Part shown: positions 10,521 to 21,993 of the stretch, piece by piece
Numbering within the stretch: the first letter of the stretch is position 1
How the letters are laid out: each line of letters starts with the position of its first letter
Assembly: GCA_019649035.1 (NCBI GenBank)
Contig: BMAT01010806.1
Coordinates: 648,211-672,179 of the forward strand
Direction: 5' to 3'
DNA: 23,969 nucleotides
Source of the DNA: Elysia marginata
Lineage: Eukaryota; Mollusca; Gastropoda; Plakobranchidae
Made by a program: the position numbers and the translations under genes
Notes under the pieces: model-generated
What the model was told of the DNA's origin: nothing
Seen by the model: only the letters and a program-made list of their open reading frames with translations
Databases searched by the model: none

Positions 10521-11229
10521 ACTTATTTGCACTTTTTCAGAGACATAAATATCCTCTCTTCACAATGTTCTCACTTATCTTACATTTTATCAATATGTAA
10601 AAAAAGTATGTGTTTTAGCTTTAAAGAACAAATTAAAAAAAAAAACTTTTATGAGTAAAGAATCAGTTTACAATTTCTCTAAGAGAATGCATTTTATTCT
10701 TTATGTCACTAAAGTTGACTATTTTAATTAGTGATTCCAAATTTTTTTTTTCTGCTCCTGAGTTCTCTCTTCAGATGGTTTTTCTAAATTTTTTTTTCAT
10801 ATTTAATCCACATATAAGCTTGGTGTAGTCCACTTTTGTGGACATTTCAGTACATACTGAGGTGTTTATTTGTTATAGAACATTTTCTTTTAGATCATTT
10901 CTTAACTCCTTCTTGACATAGGTATGTTATGGTGATGCTGCGACACACTGATTCTAGTTGTAAATTTGCAAGGAAAAGTAGTGTGAGAGAGGTGTGTATG
11001 GAATTTTGTTTTTATTAATTAGTTGAAGGATTTGATCTATAAAAATATATAAGCCTATATTTGTGATCAGAAATAAAAACTATTATGAATGATGTAAAAT
11101 ATGTCAAGGTTATTTAAAGCAATATGGTGGCAGGAAAGGTCAAAAGAAGAGGGGAAAAGGGAAAAACAACAGAAAAATGTCATTATCAATCATTGAATGC
11201 CCTAAATAATAAAAAATCAACCAAATAAG
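10521..11229. other. AT-rich intergenic sequence, nothing recognised
   Basis: No supported exon or RNA gene. A purine-rich stretch lies at about 11120-11175. Confidence 0.5.
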
Positions 11230-11734
11230 CATGTTTGTAGCCCTAAGCTCTCAATGCAGTTGTACGTCATAGGGCAAATCCTGAATGATGAAACAGTGAC
11301 CGTACGTCACTGCATCTTGACAAAATATTTAAAGAGGAAAACGTGTACTACTTGTATGGCTCAAATGGGTTAACACTCTGTTGTATGGACTTTTTCCTGG
11401 GATTAGATGCTTTATCAACATGCTGACTACCGAATTTGAGAAAAAAGACATGAAAGAAACAAAAAGTGTTGCTTTTTTCAAAAAATGGTTCCCTTAATAA
11501 AAGAAAAACAAAAAGAATGACTTACATCACAGCAAACCAATAGACTCCCAATTTCTCACTTTTTGTATGAAAAAAAAACAGCAAGGGAAATTAGCACACT
11601 TAAATAATGAAAGTGACCAAACAGGTATATACATGGAATGGTTTATTCGCCTTTGGCCTCCTTTTATTTTTCTCCCTGACTTTTTAAATATTTTTTATTG
11701 ACATGGTTGATATGACCAGATTTTACTGAAATTG
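11230..11734. repeat. Gap-flanking duplicate, left copy
   Basis: It is nearly identical to 12312-12823, with roughly one difference per 20 bases in the clearest part, and ends exactly at the gap. Shared landmarks are CTCTCAATGCAG, GGGCAAATCCTGAATGATGA, CCTGGGATTAGATGC and CATGGTTGATATGACCAG. No coding frame runs through it. Confidence 0.92.
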
Positions 11735-12311
11735 NNNNNNNNNNNNNNNNNNNNNNNNNNNNNNNNNNNNNNNNNNNNNNNNNNNNNNNNNNNNNNNNNN
11801 NNNNNNNNNNNNNNNNNNNNNNNNNNNNNNNNNNNNNNNNNNNNNNNNNNNNNNNNNNNNNNNNNNNNNNNNNNNNNNNNNNNNNNNNNNNNNNNNNNNN
11901 NNNNNNNNNNNNNNNNNNNNNNNNNNNNNNNNNNNNNNNNNNNNNNNNNNNNNNNNNNNNNNNNNNNNNNNNNNNNNNNNNNNNNNNNNNNNNNNNNNNN
12001 NNNNNNNNNNNNNNNNNNNNNNNNNNNNNNNNNNNNNNNNNNNNNNNNNNNNNNNNNNNNNNNNNNNNNNNNNNNNNNNNNNNNNNNNNNNNNNNNNNNN
12101 NNNNNNNNNNNNNNNNNNNNNNNNNNNNNNNNNNNNNNNNNNNNNNNNNNNNNNNNNNNNNNNNNNNNNNNNNNNNNNNNNNNNNNNNNNNNNNNNNNNN
12201 NNNNNNNNNNNNNNNNNNNNNNNNNNNNNNNNNNNNNNNNNNNNNNNNNNNNNNNNNNNNNNNNNNNNNNNNNNNNNNNNNNNNNNNNNNNNNNNNNNNN
12301 NNNNNNNNNNN
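11735..12311. other. Assembly gap of 577 N
   Basis: Unsequenced bases. The non-round length suggests a size estimated from read pairs. The apparent open frame across it is only masked bases. Confidence 0.99.
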
Positions 12312-12823
12312 CGTGTTTATTATCCTAACCTCTCAATGCAGGTGTACGTCATAGGGCAAATCCTGAATGATGAAACAGTGACGTACATCATTGCATCTTG
12401 ACAAAATATTGAAAGAGGAAAACGTGTACTACTTGTTTGGCGCAAATGGGTTAACACTCTGTTATATGGAATTTTTCCTGGGATTAGATGCTTTATCAAC
12501 ATGCTGACTACGGAATTTGAGAAAAAAGACATGAAAGAAACAAAAAGTGTTGCTTTTTTTTTTTTTTAAAAATGGTTCCCTTAATAAAAAAAAACAACAA
12601 AAATAACGACTTACAACACAGCAAACCAAAAGACTCCCAATTTCTCATTTTTTGTATGTAAAAAAAAACAGCAAGGAAATTAACACACATAAATTATGAA
12701 AGGAACCGAACAGGTATATACATGGAATGGTTTGTTCGCCTTTGGCCTCCTCTTTTTTTTCTCCCTGACTTTTTTTATATTTTTTATTGACATGGTTGAT
12801 ATGACCAGATTTTACTGAAATTG
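12312..12823. repeat. Gap-flanking duplicate, right copy
   Basis: The right partner of the segment ending at 11734. Similarity starts with the first base after the gap and stops at 12823, where the left copy is cut by the gap. This is the geometry of two overlapping contig ends that were not merged. A real tandem duplication is less likely. Confidence 0.92.
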
Positions 12824-14112
12824 TCATTAAACTTTCAATGTTTATTTCTAGAATTTTTAGTATTGATTTTTGTGGGGAAAACTATTATACCTTTACATTG
12901 TTAAGTCTCTACTATGTTAAAAAGGTTTTGAAATTCCATAGAGTGGACAGTTTGTGTTATATTATTTATCATGGAAATGTAGTAAACAAATGCGTCAAGA
13001 TTTGAGCACAAATTGTTTGCGACTTGCTTTTTTAGAGCTTCACTTGGCTGAAGACTTAACAAATAGTGAAAGTACAATTAACATCAATTAATTTCTTTTA
13101 TATCATTTTTTCCTATAATCACGCATTTTAAGTAGAATTTTTATCACTTTGATTTTGCTTAACTTTTTTGATGAATAGAATCATCAGTCGTGTAATATTC
13201 AGCGCTGTTGATTTAACTGTAAGCTTACATTGTAATCTGTAACTAAATGGTTTATAAGTACTGTTGTCCATAAACTTTATGCTGGCATGGAGAACTTGCA
13301 TTTGTGTGTTTTTAATTGTCAAATATTTATTTTCCACTGCTTTAAGGTATTTTCAACTCCAGATTAATGTTTTCATTTGAATATTTCCAACTTATACTTT
13401 TTCTTTCTGGGCACCCCCTGAGTGCCTAGTCTTATGCATTTCCCTCTGTGAATGGGGAATCTCCGTGCAAGGACAGGGGCTCCCTTTCTTGTTTCTTTTT
13501 TTTAATTTAGATGCTATAGTGAATCGAAATAGCCTCACATTATAAATAAAGAAGGGACACCATTCTTAGAGGCTTCTGGGGCATTTCTTACTAGTAAGTT
13601 ATGATGAGAACTTATACCTAGCTTTTACCCTATCACAAGTACCAAGTTTACTTGAACTGGGGAGCCCACTTAGGCAGTACATACTGTGGAAGAAAAGTTT
13701 TAACAATCATGCTGTCTTCTTTTATTTTATTTAAATGGTGCGTTGAAGAAACATAGCCTTTACAGGCACTTTAAATATGTTTGTGAAATGTAGCTGGGCA
13801 TTGACATGAAAATATACCATATAGATCAACTTACACTGAAACTAATCAGAACATTCGCAGAAATAACCAATTTTCCTTTTCTATACTTGTAACAATAATT
13901 CGACATAATAAGCTTCCCTTAGTCAATGTAAAAGTAAAGTTAATCCATTGCTTAACCCAAAAAGTAGGATCCTCAAAATAACAAGAAAAAAATATTGATA
14001 GGATAAGACAGGAGAGATAAGAAACCTGGGGTCAAGAATTGTGCGCCAGTGATGATTTTAAACATCCTTGCAATAGTCCGATTATTACCCAAGGTAGTTG
14101 TCACATTGTATA
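12824..14112. other. AT-rich intergenic sequence, nothing recognised
   Basis: No exon or RNA gene could be supported. A GC-richer patch at about 13410-13490 (with GGGCACCCCCTGAGTGCC and GAATGGGGAATCTCCGTGC) stands out but matches nothing I know. The 69-codon minus frame at 13128-13337 has no motif. Confidence 0.5.
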
Positions 14113-14114
14113 TA

Positions 14115-14283
14115 CAGTAGAATCAGTTTAAACCCAAATTGTGGGGAGCGCAAAAGTCATTTTGTTTTAAAAAATATTTCAGTTTACTTAGAGTAATCTG
14201 TAAAATGGAGAATTCATTTGGCCATCTAAAACTTTTTGGGTTTAACCTATGTAATCAAAATTTGGTGTAAAGAGATTCTACTG
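14115..14283. mobile_element. MITE-like element with CAGTAGAATC terminal repeats
   Basis: A 169-bp segment starts CAGTAGAATC and ends GATTCTACTG, a perfect 10-bp terminal inverted repeat. A second internal inverted pair (TTTAAACCCAAA near the left end, TTTGGGTTTAA near the right) lies inside. Flanks are TA on the left and CA on the right, consistent with a decayed TA target duplication as made by Tc1/mariner or pogo transposases. It has no coding capacity. Confidence 0.65.
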
Positions 14284-14413
14284 CAAATGAAATAGAAAGC
14301 CTATACATGTTTTCGTTAGGCAGCCAAAGTAAATCAGACATAAGTCGCTTAGACTAGTTTTAAGTTAAAGTCCCTAGTAACATCTTGTGATTTAAATAAG
14401 CAAGAATTAATTT

Positions 14414-14566
14414 GTTTCGCACCCTGGTCAAATGAGGCAGATGTTGCAATTTTCTCATTAAAAGGCATTTCTGTATTGAACTAGAATTTCGCTAAGTTTC
14501 CAAATGTTAAAAATTTCACAAAATTATCAATATTTTGTGGAAAGATCTTGAAACTTTTGCTAATTT
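14414..14566 (+). repeat. Dispersed repeat copy A
   Basis: It starts GTTTCGCACCCTGG and carries TGTTGCAATTTTC, CTAAGTTTCC and TCAATATTTTGTGGAAAGAT in the same order as the inverted copy at 9988-10140. It is followed at 14571 by ATATGTCTCGCGTCCAG, a motif seen again near 15609. Confidence 0.6.
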
Positions 14567-14648
14567 AAAAATATGTCTCGCGTCCAGTGTGATTGAGTCT
14601 GATGTGGCTATATTTACTTTATTGTTTTGAACAGACATTAATTTATTT

Positions 14649-14725
14649 CTAAGTTAGCCTGCGTCGAAAATTTCATAAAATTATCAATATTTTGAGGAAA
14701 GCTATTGAAATTTTTTGTTGATTTG
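14649..14725 (+). repeat. Dispersed repeat copy B (partial)
   Basis: This repeats the right half of copy A (14492-14566). It shares CTAAGTT, AAAATTTCA.AAAATTATC and AATATTTTG.GGAAAG with several substitutions. A further GGTGCGAGACA at about 14877 is the reverse complement of the TGTCTCGC-type end motif. Confidence 0.55.
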
Positions 14726-16488
14726 TAATAGAAAGAAAAAGGAAAAAAAGCAGACCTTTCAGTGGCCTTTTCTCCAACAAGGAATTTCCAAGGCATATGG
14801 AGAAAAGAATTTCGGGGATTTGAAGTGGCCTTTTCTAAAAAAAACATATTTCTGACTTCAGACTCACCTTCCCTTGGTGCGAGACATTTTTGTTTACCCT
14901 GGCTGCCTCATGTTAATCTATATGTTAGATTTTAAAAAAATTTTAACATTGTATGTTGAATAAAAATAAACTGCCTACTTGTTCCCAAATTTTGACATGA
15001 GAAGAAGACAAAGTAGATATTGTACAGTTTTACATTTTTTGTTTTATTGTTGATGTATTATGTTAGGCAAGGGCTCTAGCTCTGGTGGGTTGTTGTTGTT
15101 ATCTGTCTCACTTGCAGTTAGTGGAAATAAATAAATCTATTTTTGGCATTCACTTTTGTCTTTTTTTTTAACAATGAATTTTTATTTAGCTTTCTTCTGT
15201 TAAGGGATGGTTCAAAGTATCACTATCTTAAAAAAATGATGTTGAAGTTTTTGGTCAACTCATAGTTGTAAAGAAAAATAGGGAAATAGATCCTCAAAAG
15301 CAAGTTTTGTATTTATTCGTTTCAGATGCTATAGATTTTTACAAACTAACTACTCTCTGAAGAAAGTCAGAGTAATCACTGAAGCTATAGAGAGATTCTA
15401 TTACTATTGTAAATATCTTTTGTGCTGATTTTTTACGTATACTTTTGTATCAGGTCCTTTGGTTGGAACTTGCTAATCCTTACTTACATATAAGGCATTC
15501 AAATGTCTCCCTTTTTTGTGCCAATCTTTGTTTTCTATGAGTATATGTTTGATTAATTTTATACCAATAACTTCTGCTATTACAATTAAAAAATCTGCAC
15601 ATAACTAATATGTCTCACATCTAGTCTACATGAATTTGATATGGAAACTATAATGATCAGATGTTATAGCAGGAATTCAAGTTTTTCAGTTTTTGTTAGA
15701 GCTCCGACATTTTATTTAGTTTCCTGCAGTTCTATTCAGCTCAAAATAAAGACCCTAAAAGAAAACTGCTGAAGTTTAGAATTATGCTTGTCTGGCTATG
15801 AGAAATGAATTTAAATACACCTGTACTGATTAATTTTATAAAAAAAAACAATTGTATAAAAAAATGTGAAACATCCTTGAGTCGCGAAAAAAAATAAATT
15901 CTTGAAAAAAACGGATCTGTTGTAACACTAACAGTGATACATCGTGTAATACACTGCTCAACCAGAGTTAACGGCCACCTGCAGTTTTAACCAGATTTTT
16001 AGGCATGTTACCAATGCTTTATTTTTTCAATGGATTCCGTTTTTTTTCATGAATATTATGATTAGTGTGTCAATTAACTTTGAATTCACGAAAAGAGATT
16101 ACTACCATAGCCATCAAATGACGTCCAGTGATTGTTAAACATTTAAGTAAAATTTTTTAATTGTTTTCAACAAGGAGGCAATCAGCTCATTAAAACGCTA
16201 AAAATTAAAACCTTTATCTCATTGAAGGGTAGCACGCAAATTTTTTTCTCCTTCAGTTTCTTTGAAGCTGTTTTGATGACCTCAAAGCTTCTATGCTGCT
16301 AAAAAAGAAGTGGCCCTTAACTTTCGTATAGTATCAAATGTAAAGTTAGTATCTTTTTGTCATGTTCTATATGTGTTTCTATATAGGTTGCCTGCGAGAG
16401 CTGGGCAGCATACCTCAGGAAACTCTTAAAGACTTTTTCTGCTTTCAAGCTTTGAATGATTTAAGTTTGTTTGAAAATGTCAAAAATA
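14726..16488. other. AT-rich intergenic sequence with one repeat fragment
   Basis: No gene recognised. At about 15608-15655 lies a fragment resembling the sequence right of copy A: ATATGTCTCACATCTAGT followed by TTTGATATGGAAACTATA, against ATATGTCTCGCGTCCAGT and TCTGATGTGGCTATA at 14571. The block AGTGGCCTTTTCT occurs twice around 14760 and 14825. Confidence 0.5.
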
Positions 16489-16647
16489 CAGTGGAATCCT
16501 AATAAAGTCAAAACATCAAGGCTGAAAAAATGTGTTCATGTAAAGCAAGAATTGAATTTAATCACAGAAAGAATAAAGAAATGGAAATGGAGAGTTGACT
16601 ATAAAGAATTTTCCTAAAAAGATGTTGAATTTCAGCAGATTCCACTG
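16489..16647. mobile_element. MITE-like element with CAGTGGAATC terminal repeats
   Basis: A 159-bp segment starts CAGTGGAATC and ends GATTCCACTG. It is flanked on both sides by TA, so the inverted match extends to 12 bp. CAGT ends with a TA target duplication are typical of non-autonomous Tc1/mariner or pogo-like elements. Its ends differ from the element at 14115 at one base, so both may belong to one family. No coding capacity. Confidence 0.72.
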
Positions 16648-16649
16648 TA

Positions 16650-19600
16650 TTGTAAATTCAAATGATGTGAAATAGAAGTTTCTAGGTAAAGGATTCTTTT
16701 AGACCAGTCTTGAGACATGTTATGAATTTTTTTATACAACACATTTTTTTGTTCCATTTCATTGCATTCCATGCTGTAAGAGGGTACCAGTATTTACTGA
16801 ATAAAAAAAGAAACAAGCAATATAAGTTATGCTCTGGGATTGAACATTTGGTTTTTGTTTTTTATTATTTTTTTCCTTGTGTGTGATAGGTGTGAGTATT
16901 CATTCAGCCTGAATTGGTTTTTTTTTCCCTTTGGTTCTTTTCAACTAGGAAAATCTTCCTCAGTTCTTATAACTGAAACACATTGTTACCTTGGAGGTGA
17001 ATCATGCCGCAAGTCAACAACAGTAATGTTTAGTAAAGGACTGAAATATGGAAACTGTTCTAATATCACTGACAGGGTAGAAACACAAACATCAATGATA
17101 GAGAAGAAATCAAAAAATAGTTTCAGTGGTTTTATCCAATTTTAATTTCATGCTTAGAGAGACTATATCAAAGCCATAATGTTATCAATTAGAACAAACA
17201 GAGAGTTGTATTGTTGAGTTTGTGTATTTAAAGAACAAGGGGAAAGGGAAAGCTACAACACAAAAGCGCAATGCATTATATACCGGTTACAGTTTTATGT
17301 TTTATATTTAATTTTTTTAATATAAATTCCTCGCTTTGTTTTACAAATATAGTGATGCACATAGCTAGACCAAGGCAACACAACACGATAATGAAGTATA
17401 ATTATGTAAATTTTTCTACCACTGTAATTTTTTTAATGCTCTACATAGCTGTTGCTGTATGTCAGTCAGAGCAAGCAAAGCCAACTTTGTTTCAATCAGT
17501 TCCCAAAGCCAAACTTTATTTTTTTTATTTCCTTGTACAAAAGCATTTTGTTGCAATAAAAATATCTTTAGATTTTAAAAAAATGAGTAGTATTTAATCA
17601 ATTCGAATGAATTTTTTTTTTTCAAAACATTTAAAACAAACTTAGGAAACTAAATTGTCCTGTTTTACTTTTTCAAAATTGAAAATATATAAAAATAAAA
17701 TCTCATTGAAAATTAATTACAGTGTATGGGAAATCACCATAAAGTCATGAAACAAAACTTAATTTTTATGAAGTATGTCGGAATCAACACAGTCTAAACA
17801 ATTTAGTTCCTCAGTATTGCGCTACTGAAATGAAAAAAACAGTTTTTTAGATCAGTAAGTTCATGTTTTGATACTGAAAACAAAAGTTTTGTCCACTAAA
17901 TAACATAATGCTCCTATGTAAAGAAATGAAATTCTGTGCAATGGTTATATGAAGACAGTATGTAAAGAACGAGTATACAGAAGCTGTTACAGTTCAACCT
18001 ATACAATATGTACACAGTTCAGGGACTAATTACTCATGATTGATACCTTGAGTATAACATTTGAGGGAAAAAGCCGTAACTTTCTCAGGGAAACACATAA
18101 ATACAAATGCTAAGGTTCGATTGTGTTGATATAGTCATTTGTGTCCCTTTGTGTCTGTGTGTGAGGAATATTGTTCAAACAAACTTAAAGCAGAGAATGC
18201 AGCTATACAGTATTAGAATAAATAAACTGCTAGTACAAAAAAGTTCAAAATAAGCAAAAAGAAAAAAAACACATAACTAATGCAGTTGAAAAACAACTTG
18301 AAATACTATGGTGAAGGTAATATGTCAAGTTAAAAAAGAGAAAATAAGAACAACTGTCTTTGCCTTTATGAAAAACTGCTTTATAGAAAAAAAAAACAAA
18401 ATTAGCTGTTCATTAGTTTTCAAAATATATAAGAAAAAAAAACCTCAGTCATTTGCAGGGAAAAAATTAGATCGATGAGTAGTATTCCCTAAAAACTAGC
18501 ACACTTTAAACATTTTGAGATATATACATTGTTCGAGGCCTTCTTAAAAGCTGTTTTAGGAAATGAAACAACTTTTTAAAATATCTTCTTTATTACAACC
18601 TGAGTTTATACTTTTTTAAGGTCGAGGGTCTGTGCGAGCTACTTTGTAGCAAAATGAAGAAAATAAAACTCACTTAAAAATTTCATTTTTAGAATTGAAA
18701 GAGATGACCAATCCGTCCTTGAGCTGATTAGTATAAATGAGGGATGAAAAACACAATATAAAGCAAGAAAAATTTTTATTAAAACTTGACCTTCTGGTAG
18801 AAAATTTAAAATCAGCACAAGTTGACTCATTATGTGGGAACGCCACCCGAATAATTTTTTTCATTACATCATGTTGATCATTCTCCCCAGTAGCTATGTA
18901 TTATACGATTAATACAGTCACATTTTTATAAACTACTGTAAGTTCAGATTTAATCGTTCTCATCATACTCGTACTTTCATGATGAATCAAATAAAGGAAG
19001 CAGGTCAAATTTAATCTGTACCCATAAATAAACTGAGGCATAACTGAAATTCGAAGTGTCCTTACTTGTTTGAAAGCCATATATACAAAAGTATGTTTTT
19101 AATTTAGCAGTCATACAAGTTTTGGTAAATATACTCTTTGTGCAACATATTCTTACATATACATGTATGTAGTTGACACATAAATAGTATAAAAATTACT
19201 AAATAGCACCTCTATAAATCAATCATGTAAAAATCATCGCTAAAAACTGAAGAAAAAAACTGATTTTACCGGTATTTCTCTTGATGTTAATATGACCGGT
19301 ATGTTCTAAATAGACTAGCAAAAAACAAATTTCTTGTGAAATCTTGGCTTTGCGTTTTTTGTTAATCACACACTAAAAGTATACATTTTATTAAAACAAT
19401 TATTGTTGTAGCAGTATTAATGCCTTGTACAAAAAAAATACAAAAACCAGAAATCTAAAGAAAAATACTCTAAGAAAATAGTCTGAATGAGGTAAACTTG
19501 TTTTAAAATAATCTAAATCTAATTGAGCACTTAGGTCTTAAAACACTCAGTTGCAAAAAGAAGACATGAAAATAGTCATGTGTCTCTACAATTAAACATC

Positions 19601-20195
19601 ATTTCCACTACAACACATAATTTGCAATTTAAGTCCGATGCATACAAGATGTGTAAATGATCTTCAAGAATGCAAGTTCAATGACATAAAGGTACATCTC
19701 TTCAGTTTTGACCTACCAATGTTCAACCAAAGCAACAGTTTCTCTCTTGGCCTTGTCAAAATCAGAACACTATTTTGTGTGTGTGTGTGTGTTTTGAAAA
19801 GATTGACACCATTCTGTTTTCTCAGTGTTCTGGCAATTGCAAAAAGCATGAAATATTAAAAAATTAGGATGTATTTATACAGAGCCACTCAGTGGAAAGC
19901 TAATATCAAGATCTAAAAAAGTGGTGTCTTGACAACTTTAAATTCCTTGTAGAAGTGCAGTTCTTGTTGTTCCAAGTATTCTGCAAACAATTCATTTGGA
20001 TTTGTTTACCTCACTATTTCTGATTTATCCTTATTTTCTACTACATAGATTGGACTGATAAGGTTGGCTTGAGATTTTTAAACAAGGGCTGAGTGCCTTT
20101 CCAAGCTACAACCACAATCCTCAAATAAACAAGATACACTGGTGGTCTATAACCTACATTGTCAGCCATCTGGTGGTCTCAGGAGTAAACTAATT
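16650..20195. other. AT-rich intergenic sequence, nothing recognised
   Basis: No supported gene. Open frames of 101 codons (16840-17145) and 108 codons (17271-17597) have no domain, no plausible splice context and homopolymer-driven composition. A (TG)n tract lies at 19776-19792. Confidence 0.5.
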
Positions 20196-20426
20196 ATGTG
20201 GATGATTTTGATGAACAAGGTGATGAAATGGTTAATGATTCAAATGAACATCTGATGAGGTTGATTGATTGGTTAGCGATTTAATTGTTAATGTCTTTAA
20301 TGATGAAGATGATGGTGATACGAGTGCTACAAGGTAGCAGCGAACAAGACGTGATAACTTTCACATTGCAGAACATGCATAACAAAACATTTTGCCTATG
20401 ATGATGATGATGATAATGATAACAGA
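20196..20426. repeat. Degenerate GAT-rich tract
   Basis: Scattered GATGAT, GATGAA and GATTGATTG units occupy 20200-20330. A clean short (ATG/GAT)n block follows at about 20398-20420. It looks like a decayed relative of the long GAT array further right. Confidence 0.5.
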
Positions 20427-20856
20427 ACAGTCCAACCCCAAATCATCTGCTTATTGGCAGATCGTGAAGGTAATGACATGGCAACATTGGTTAAAATAAC
20501 TGACTGACGGCGTATCAATGTTAAAGACTTAAAGAAAAATATTGACGCAAAATACACCCACTTTTGACAAGAACATTGATGGACCTGATCAGGACACTGG
20601 AAAAACCAACCATGACTTTAACACCTTCTCTATGAAATAGTAACTTAAAATACGAACATCAAATTATTACATAGACTGATAGAGCATTAATTTATTATGA
20701 TATTATAATATAGAAAAATCAAAGGGCAATTAAAGTGTATGAAGTTATTGATACTAAACTGCGTAAAATATATTAACAAAAATACTTTTGCTTAAAGAAT
20801 CTATATAAACCTTTAGACATTTTGGTTTGTTTTTTTTTCCACAATATTGTATTACA

Positions 20857-20876
20857 TATTAACCTTCAGGTTAATA
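20857..20876. other. Perfect inverted repeat, 8-bp arms, 4-base loop
   Basis: TATTAACC and GGTTAATA surround TTCA. It lies just beyond the likely 3' end of the minus-strand gene. Given the AT content, chance is a reasonable explanation. Confidence 0.4.
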
Positions 20877-20960
20877 AAAATCCAAAGCCTCAAATTTATA
20901 TTCTGTATTATATTAGTCTATAATCAAAATAAACTGATAGATTCAAATTCAAGGTAAAGT

Positions 20961-20966
20961 TTTATT
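20961..20966 (-). terminator. AATAAA poly(A) signal for the minus-strand gene
   Basis: TTTATT on the + strand reads AATAAA on the minus strand, about 340 bases after the stop at 21306. It is a plausible cleavage signal, although other TTTATT motifs occur in this AT-rich DNA. Confidence 0.4.
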
Positions 20967-21100
20967 TAAAAGGCCCAACCAAAAAGTGCTCTTAAAAATT
21001 TCTAAAATTTTTTGTAAAATGTATTAATTCATAAATGACAGTAAAACTTTTTGAAAAAAACATTCTTTTTTTATTTGACAAAAAAATTTTAAACTGTTCA

Positions 21101-21130
21101 CTGGTTTCTTGAAACTGTTGAAGAAACCAG
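21101..21130 (-). other. Hairpin in the presumed 3' UTR of the minus-strand gene
   Basis: CTGGTTTCTT and AAGAAACCAG form a perfect 10-bp stem around a 10-base loop. It is mixed in composition, unlike the surrounding AT-rich sequence, and lies about 180-205 bases after the stop codon in the sense of the minus strand. Confidence 0.5.
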
Positions 21131-21305
21131 CCATTTAAACTTTTATAAATTATTTTAAAAAAAACCAATTCATAAAGAACATTTACAAAGACCACAGAAT
21201 ACCACACAACATTGATCAACAGGCAGTAAACACCAAAATTAATGATTGAGTTTGAGCAGGCCACAGAGAGGGAAGATGAAACAATCCCTGTGTGTCTGGC
21301 ATAAG

Positions 21306-21419
21306 TTAAAGGAAGATGAAATTGCGCTTGTGTTGATCGTCCGTGTTAAACCTGCAGGTCTCTGCTTCATGTGGTGTGGTCATCTCCCAGGTCCCGTGAC
21401 AGTGGGGTACATCCACAGC
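21306..21419 (-). CDS. Minus-strand gene, last exon
   Basis: 114 bases including TAA. Acceptor (minus strand) CACTACCAG|. It encodes 37 residues beginning AVDVPHCHGTWEM and ending NFIFL. Phase 0 fits the exon before it. Confidence 0.78.
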   Translation of the reverse strand, partial: AVDVPHCHGTWEMTTPHEAETCRFNTDDQHKRNFIFL

Positions 21420-21570
21420 CTGGTAGTGAAAAATAACATAGAACAGTATGTGGTTAGCTTTGTATGAAGAAAACACAATACACTGTACTGCAATGTTCTT
21501 CAAGGAAAAGAGGAATATGGTCAAATTCTGTTATCACCAATACTTCTATTTGCTAGTACAACTTCTACTA

Positions 21571-21627
<57 letters not shown>

Positions 21628-21649
21628 TACTACTAATACTACTACATTG

Positions 21650-21717
<68 letters not shown>

Positions 21718-21887
21718 GGCCTACTTCTACTACTACTACTACTACTAATGCTGCTTTTTCTACTATGTACTATTACTGTTACTACTTTAACTCCTTTTAC
21801 TCCTTTTAATAATTTTCAAATGAAGATGATGATCATACACTATTTCGTATATTGAGAAAAACAAAAACAGGATAACGATAGTTGTGT

Positions 21888-21931
<44 letters not shown>

Positions 21932-21953
21932 TCGATGACAATGATGATGGTAG

Positions 21954-21993
<40 letters not shown>

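Noticed and set aside
11732-12328. A 198-codon open frame
   Set aside because: It is almost wholly the N gap.
16840-17597. Two + strand open frames of 101 and 108 codons
   Set aside because: Phe/Ile/Lys-rich composition from homopolymers, no motif and no partner exons.
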